Positions 59,001 to 64,000 of a DNA stretch of 64,000 bases are shown in pieces. The position numbers and the translations under genes were made by a program. This DNA comes from Sipunculus nudus (Eukaryota > Annelida > Sipuncula > Golfingiida > Sipunculidae), in NCBI GenBank assembly GCA_026874595.1, contig CM049309.1:39387079-39451078 (forward strand). The letters run 5' to 3'. How positions within the stretch are numbered: position 1 is the first letter of the stretch; every line of letters starts with the position of its first letter. The notes beneath the pieces are model-generated. The model did not search any database and was not told where the DNA came from. It was given only the letters and a program-made list of their open reading frames with translations.

Positions 59001-60584
59001 GGGTTGACCCGCCTCACTTGTCTTACGATCTCGAAAAGGATCCGGAAGTCAAACGATCGGATGTTAAAGAGGGACAAATCGAGTTGAATGTTGATGTTAA
59101 TACCAATGATGTTACTAAGGTATATTTGCATCCTTTAGGGGGCTTGTTGAGTCATTATTCTTCCTTTAATCGACTGAAAAAGGGGATATGTTGGACCATC
59201 AGGGTGATGCAGTTTCTTCGAGGAAACCGATCTGACACTGGTAAACATGTCTCTGTCCAGGAAATGTCTCACGCTCAGGACCTGTTGATAAAACATGTTC
59301 AGGGCAAGATGTTTTCAGGTGAAATCGCTGCCCTCGAACGTGATGGTCATGTTTCTAGGAGCAGTCCCCTCTTTTAATTGTCACCATGTCTAGAAGATGG
59401 AAAATTGGTCATTGGTGGTCGCCTAAGATATGCACCGATTTCAGATAGCTAAAAGCGTCCTGTTGTTTTGTCTCATGCGCACAGATTGTCAAGACTGATT
59501 GTTCAGGAAATGCACGAGTCCGCGCATCTAGGTATAAAATGAACATTAAGCCAACTCAGGAGAAAGTTCTGGATTGTCAACGCAAGGACTCTCATCAAAT
59601 CAGTTAAGCGTAATTGTCTTGTTTGTAAGAAACTGTTTGGTCGTCCTCTGACACAAAGAATGGCAGATCTCCCAGCTGAACGATGCGAGCCTGGTAAGCC
59701 TCCCTTTTGCTATGTTGGCGTTGATCTTTTCGGACCCTTCTATGTGAAAGTTGGTCGCTCAGAGGTGAAACGATATGGATGTTAGCACACCTGTTTCAAT
59801 ACGAGGGCCATCCATATCGAGGTTTTGAACAGCCTGGAAACCGATACGTTTATCAACGGTTTTGTGAGGTTCTGTGCGAGAAGGGGGTATCCTGAAAAGG
59901 TGTGGTCAGACAATGGAACCAACTTGGTGGGGGCTAGGACGGAGTTTCCAGAAGACTGCTTGATCTAGATAGGGATCAGGTTGTGCGGGCAGCCCGCAGG
60001 AAAGAAGTGGATTGGTCATTTATCATGGCGGAGTGTGGGAGAGAATGATTCGCACCATACGAAAGGTTCTTGTGGCTCTCCTGAATTCCTGTGGTCGGAT
60101 GACAGATGACGTGCTCATTACAGTCTTTTGTGAAGCTGAAAACATCGTAAATGGTCATTCCATCACGAAATGTAGCGACGACGTAGATGACGATTCACCT
60201 TTGACACCTAATCACTTATTGCTCAATAGGAGCAATCCCTCTCTCTTGTGGGGCTCTTTCGATGTCCGAGAAACATACCAAAAACGTTGGCGACATGTGC
60301 AGCACGTCTCCTCACAGTTTTGGAGAAAATGGCTTCGCGAGTACTTACCTGAGCTGCAGAGAAGACAGAAATGGAATGAGGAATCCGTCAACGTAAGTGT
60401 TGGCGATTTGGTATTGATCAAAGACGAAAATTCTTCGATAGGATCTTGGCCTCTGGACTTGATTTTGGAGGTGACTCAAAGGATAGACGGCTTAGTAAGA
60501 AGCGCTAAAGTAAAAACTAAAACTTCTAAGATTGTTAGACCAATTACAAAGCTGATTCTATTGGAAGGTGCAACTCTTGATTGA
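59001..60584 (+). pseudogene. BEL/Pao integrase and C-terminal domain
   Basis: After a linker (to ~59377) the zinc-binding part appears with HRLSRLIVQEMHESAHLG (~59480) and CLVCKKLFGRP (~59614). Catalytic motifs follow: YVGVDLFGPF (~59712), WSDNGTN (~59903) and, after another shift, GGVWERMIRTIRK (~60026). The C-terminal domain ends VNVSVGDLVLIKDE (~60389) and IVRPITKLILLEG, stopping at 60582-60584. All three DDE residues remain recognisable but lie in different frames. Confidence 0.87.
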
Positions 60585-60711
60585 TTTCTAGGAGGAAGCA
60601 TTGTTTCAGAAAGGTCACTGCTATAAGTGTTATTTCATAAGTGTCCCCGATCTAAGTGTATTATGCTTGCTGAGTATTTTTATCTTGTATCAGTTGAATT
60701 TATAGGAATTC

Positions 60712-60731
60712 AAGGCGGGGAGAGTAAAAGA
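60712..60731 (+). promoter_or_regulatory. Polypurine tract of the BEL/Pao element
   Basis: AAGGCGGGGAGAGTAAAAGA, purine-only except for single C and T, ends exactly one base before TGTG at 60732. This fixes the start of the 3' LTR. Confidence 0.8.
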
Positions 60732-60732
60732 T

Positions 60733-60806
60733 GTGATGGCTTAACGGTGAGAATCCAGGTCTTTCGCTCAGGTGGTGCGGTTCGACAAGTCGAGGAGTGT
60801 TATTAA
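60733..60806 (+). other. tRNA-Glu-like module 1 in the 3' LTR
   Basis: TGGCTTAACGG (60737-60747) fits the pol III A-box TRGYNNARNNG. The text AATCCAGGTCTTTCGCTCAG resembles the tRNA-Glu anticodon arm with a TTC-like anticodon, and GGTTCGACAAG (60779-60789) fits the B-box except its last base. It lies at the very 5' end of the LTR. Confidence 0.7.
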
Positions 60807-60895
60807 TGTGAATCTTTGGCCAAGCGGTTAGATTCCCGGCCTTTCGCTCAGGCGGCCCGGTTTCGATTCCCGGCGGGAGAAGTCAGACACTTTTT
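60807..60895 (+). other. tRNA-Glu-like module 2 in the 3' LTR, with T-run
   Basis: TGGCCAAGCGG (60817-60827) is a perfect A-box. GCGGTTAGATTCCCGGCC, CTTTCGCTCAGGCGGCCCGG and TTTCGATTCCCGG follow the tRNA-Glu(TTC) body closely, with a one-base change in the B-box. The 5' acceptor strand does not pair with the 3' side, so it is not a normal tRNA gene. TTTTT at 60891-60895 could end a pol III transcript of about 85 nt. Confidence 0.75.
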
Positions 60896-61896
60896 ATTTT
60901 TATACTACAGACCTGTGTTCCCATATATTTTCTTAAAATTGCAAATAATACTTTTGCGTGTCCTTGAAGAGTATATGCAGGTTTTATACATTTATTATAT
61001 TTATATTCATTTTTACTTGATATAAGAGAGGCGCGTAAGTTTATTGTTTATGGTATCGGGAAGGAATCCTGTTATTGCTTTGTCATTACATCCGGGCAAC
61101 TTGTGGCTTATTGGTCGACGTTCAAGTTTGGCACATGTTTTGATATTTGAATTTGTGTACATAATTTGACACTTATTGATACTCACCTAACGGGTAGGTT
61201 GTTTTAATTTGAATTTAATGTTGTCATATTTTGAATGGAGCTCTTCCTAGTGTACGTTATAATGGAATATATGAGGGCTTATTGCATATACAAATTGTTG
61301 GATGTTTATCTCCGCAGTTATCGCTCACTGTCAAAGTTTACCCAATTATCTAGACACATTTGGTACGTGTTGGTTGTAAGTTTGGTTTATAAGTCAGTAC
61401 GGTTGATAGGACTTGGGTACGGTATATGACAGGGTTCGTCTTGTTGAATCCTTATTGTTGTTTATGCTGAGTGTGCTGGCATATATAACATAGCTCTATT
61501 GATTCAAATATATATGTGAACAAATCCATCATTACAAGGTGTCATAAGTGTTGGTATATTGTACTAAGGTCATGCCAACAGAGGTCAAGTTACAATTACG
61601 GTGGAGATCAGTCTTAAGTTAATATAATATATCATACCATAGATTCGGGGTGTCATTAATTGGAAATACAGTTTCATTTACACCTTTTAAATCTACGGAA
61701 AGAGGAAATATATTGTAATGTGGACTTTAAATGTGGTATGGACTTCTTATGATACTGTATTAGGTTTACATTATTGCACCGTGACTGATATATCGAATTT
61801 CCTTTGTTTAATCTTGCACAGATTCACCATGTTTGAGTGAATAAAGAACCTTTCTACAACTCGAAGTAGTTTTTCCTGACCACGCGTTACAGAGCT

Positions 61897-62900
61897 TGTA
61901 CCACAGGTGTCTGAACTGGAAGCATTTTTCATATATAGCAATTATTAATGCATAAACAAATAACCAGACCAGACAGATGCTGTATTTTGCAACTTCTCAG
62001 CCAACATGACAAAACCACCTCTGAAGCAACAAGCACAGATAGTGGCGCAGATCAGTCATGTCCAGCAGGAACTGACGTGAACCCAGGTTGAGCTGCACCG
62101 TGCCAAAGATTGCATCCAACAACCGGAGGACGAGCATAATAATGCGACGCAGGCAATCCAGAGGGACTTAACTGGGAGGACCATGCCCCAGACTCGAGAA
62201 AGACGACCAGGATGACAAGGACGATGGCGGCGAAGATCACCAGGACCACATACGACGTCAGAGACGACCAGGACCGTGACCAGGACAACGACAGAGACAC
62301 CAGGACATGGACAAGGACGAGGTCGATTCTACCTGACAATGCTTACTTAACCACAACATGGTAGAAACGGGCCTCGGGACGACTATGACCAGAACAGTGA
62401 CGAAGCATCGGCGATGACGACTTATTTTGCGGCTCTGACAACTTTGAGGTGCTTTCAACCCCAAGCGAATCGCAGACAGACAGACGGTTCGTCATCCGTG
62501 AGACAAAGCTATCGGTCACCACCTTTCCTGTGTTAGTGCGGCACCATCCAGTGTGTCAAATACTACGCAAACCCCTCACAACCGCGATAACACTCAAAGA
62601 CAATCAGTTACGCCAGCATCGCGGCAATTCACGACACACCAGAGCATCGCAGTACTCCACAACACCACATCACTCTCCATAGCATTGCAGTACTCCACAG
62701 CCAAAATTCATAAAACACCAAAACGTTTTTGAACATTAAGGTTACTCTTGTATATCATTTTGATTGTTTCATACAATTTGAACTACTTTTGAAGTTTAAA
62801 GCCACACGACACAATTGTGTAATAACTCTACCAAGATTTTATATTTTACATTTAACTGAAAATGAATTTAGATCTGTATCCCTGTCATCATGCAAACAAT
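61897..62900. other. Right flank of the BEL/Pao element: low-complexity GACCAGGAC tract, no clear gene
   Basis: A short frame from ATG 62007 (MTKPPLKQQAQIVAQISHV) is helical and Gln-rich but stops after 22 codons. From ~62195 to 62330 the sequence is rich in GACCAGGAC/GACAAGGAC units. It could be a decayed gag-like or minisatellite segment. Not identified. Confidence 0.35.
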
Positions 62901-62904
62901 TGCT

Positions 62905-62909
<5 letters not shown>

Positions 62910-62950
<41 letters not shown>

Positions 62951-62990
62951 TATATATATCAATATATATATATATATATATATATACATA
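62910..62990. repeat. (TA)n microsatellites
   Basis: Two TA arrays separated by AATAAATA, then TATAGATA-type repeats up to ~63030. Confidence 0.9.
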
Positions 62991-63049
62991 CAGATATAGA
63001 TATATAGATATATTTACAGATAGACATATATATAAATGGAGATAACAAT

Positions 63050-64000
63050 ATAAACTTAAAATCAACAACAAAGTTTCTTTAACAAGAATAAGTATTTACG
63101 AAATGTACCCTGAAAAAAAGGGAAACCACTCACAGAAGAATTATATAACTCTGCCAGCCATTTTGGAATATCAGACCGGCATATTACCAGAATTCTGATG
63201 TGCTTGTGTGGTTGTTAAAATTTATACTGTGATATATAGAATTAGTCTTACAGTGGAATCCTTTAAAATATATATATTTATGGAGAATCAGACAAATTCT
63301 AAAACATCCCTTTTAAAATGTCGTTCAAATCAAGTCATTTTTATGAGTAGAGTTACAAAAAGATAAAACAACCAACGTGATAGATAAATACTTATTTTGC
63401 CTTGCTCTTAGCGGAGGTATAAAAACTAAAAAAATATTGACTTTTCAGTGTATGAGGGAAGAACGGAGAGTTCAGAGCAAAAGGAAATGGTGAATTTAAA
63501 ATAATTAATAGTCTAAAATAAAAATTCTTCAAACATTCAAGTCTGCAAGCTGGGTAAAACAGATGCCAAAAAAAGGCGACATATTCCACGTGAATGGCGT
63601 CGTCACTGTTGTGAAATCAAGTTGACAGAAAATGTTTGTCCCCGCTACCAATATGGGGTAATATCCAAGTTATTCTTTAAAACAACAAATTTGCATGATA
63701 AAAATGCAAGTGTACAACTCGTAGAAATCTATGTCTCTGTCTGGATGGAAATGGATTAAGTGGACTACTTAAACACAGGTCAGGTTGAGGTGACCTGTGA
63801 TCTGTGGTTGTGTAGGACTAGGAACAGATTTCTGAGTTTAGATGTCGATCCCACAGATTGTCCACCTGACAGTGGCTATCCAGTTCCCGAATCGAAACCC
63901 GCACATGTGACAGCTGCAGGTGGACTGCCCAGAAAAAGGGGCCACCGAACCATATAACAACCAACTCTGAGTCCAATGCGCCCCGATCTGACCATACAGT
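63050..64000. other. AT-rich sequence without recognisable gene
   Basis: No supported exon. The last 250 bp are richer in GC and contain an open frame (63760-63957) with no recognised motif and no clear splice sites, so it was not called. Confidence 0.4.

Larger units (their letters stand above)
60732..61891 (+). repeat. 3' LTR of the BEL/Pao element, with two tandem tRNA-Glu-like modules
   Basis: It begins TGTGATGGC at the polypurine tract and ends GCGTTACA before GAGCT. From about 60880 it matches the 5' LTR (AAGTCAGACACTTTTTATTT onward). AATAAA is near 61840. The first ~165 bp hold two tRNA-like modules (separate entries), where the 5' LTR has a single truncated one. Confidence 0.88.
53940..61896 (+). 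mobile_element. BEL/Pao LTR retrotransposon, full structure, inactivated
   Basis: LTRs at 53945-55371 and 60732-61891 enclose a Gag-Pol region in the order zinc-knuckle Gag, protease, reverse transcriptase, RNase H, integrase and C-terminal domain, diagnostic of BEL/Pao. The target duplication GAGCT flanks it (53940-53944 and 61892-61896). LTRs begin TGT and end CA. A polypurine tract (60712-60731) abuts the 3' LTR. The leader between the 5' LTR and the Gag ATG is only 19 nt, and no TGG-type tRNA primer-binding site is visible in it. Many stops and frameshifts make the copy non-functional. Confidence 0.92.

Noticed and set aside
62052-62464. Minus-strand frames rich in Val, Leu and Ser
   Set aside because: They arise from the GACCAGGAC-rich tract read in reverse; no motif or splice structure supports them.

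Overview
The window is eukaryotic nuclear DNA: spliced genes with GT-AG introns, long AT-rich introns and intergenic DNA, many (TA)n microsatellites, and dense DNA-transposon and LTR-retrotransposon debris. The protein families and the repeat landscape (pogo/Tigger-like and hAT-like MITEs, a BEL/Pao element, satellite arrays ending in GGAC-type microsatellites) suggest a mollusc, most likely a bivalve. That placement is inference.

0.7-18.1 kb (+): one gene of at least 11 coding exons whose splice phases all agree. It encodes a 768-residue protein with a coiled-coil N-terminus, a ZU5/UPA-type middle and a C-terminal Death domain, resembling death-domain-containing protein 1 (DTHD1). Its introns hold hAT-type MITEs with 8-bp target duplications, a pogo-like MITE starting 13 bp after a splice donor, an inverted-repeat MITE, a GC-rich palindromic element and a degenerate minisatellite.

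18.1-22.9 kb: intergenic DNA with a ~0.9-kb Tigger/pogo-like non-autonomous element lying inside a (TA)n array.

22.9-44.8 kb: a tandem segmental duplication (units about 22.86-33.13 and 36.34-44.60 kb). Each unit carries a four-exon SDR9C-type (retinol / 17-beta-hydroxysteroid) dehydrogenase gene. Copy 1 is intact (326 aa). Copy 2 has a 14-bp frameshifting deletion beside the NNAG motif. A third, more diverged last-exon relic lies at ~44.62-44.75 kb. Both genes carry a ~145-bp satellite array in intron 2. A 209-bp MITE is present in copy 1 and its empty site is visible in copy 2. The intervening DNA is repeat-rich, including ~340-bp satellite monomers.

44.8-53.9 kb: gene-poor, with trinucleotide repeats, a probable solo LTR, and a frameshifted MULE-type transposase relic on the minus strand at 48.4-49.1 kb.

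53.9-61.9 kb: a complete but broken BEL/Pao LTR retrotransposon with LTRs, a 5-bp target duplication GAGCT, Gag with zinc knuckles, protease, RT, RNase H, integrase and the C-terminal domain. Its LTR begins with a tRNA-Glu-like module: A box, B box, TTC-like anticodon loop and a downstream T-run. The 3' LTR carries two in tandem. This is the most unusual feature of the window. 61.9-64.0 kb holds no recognisable gene.
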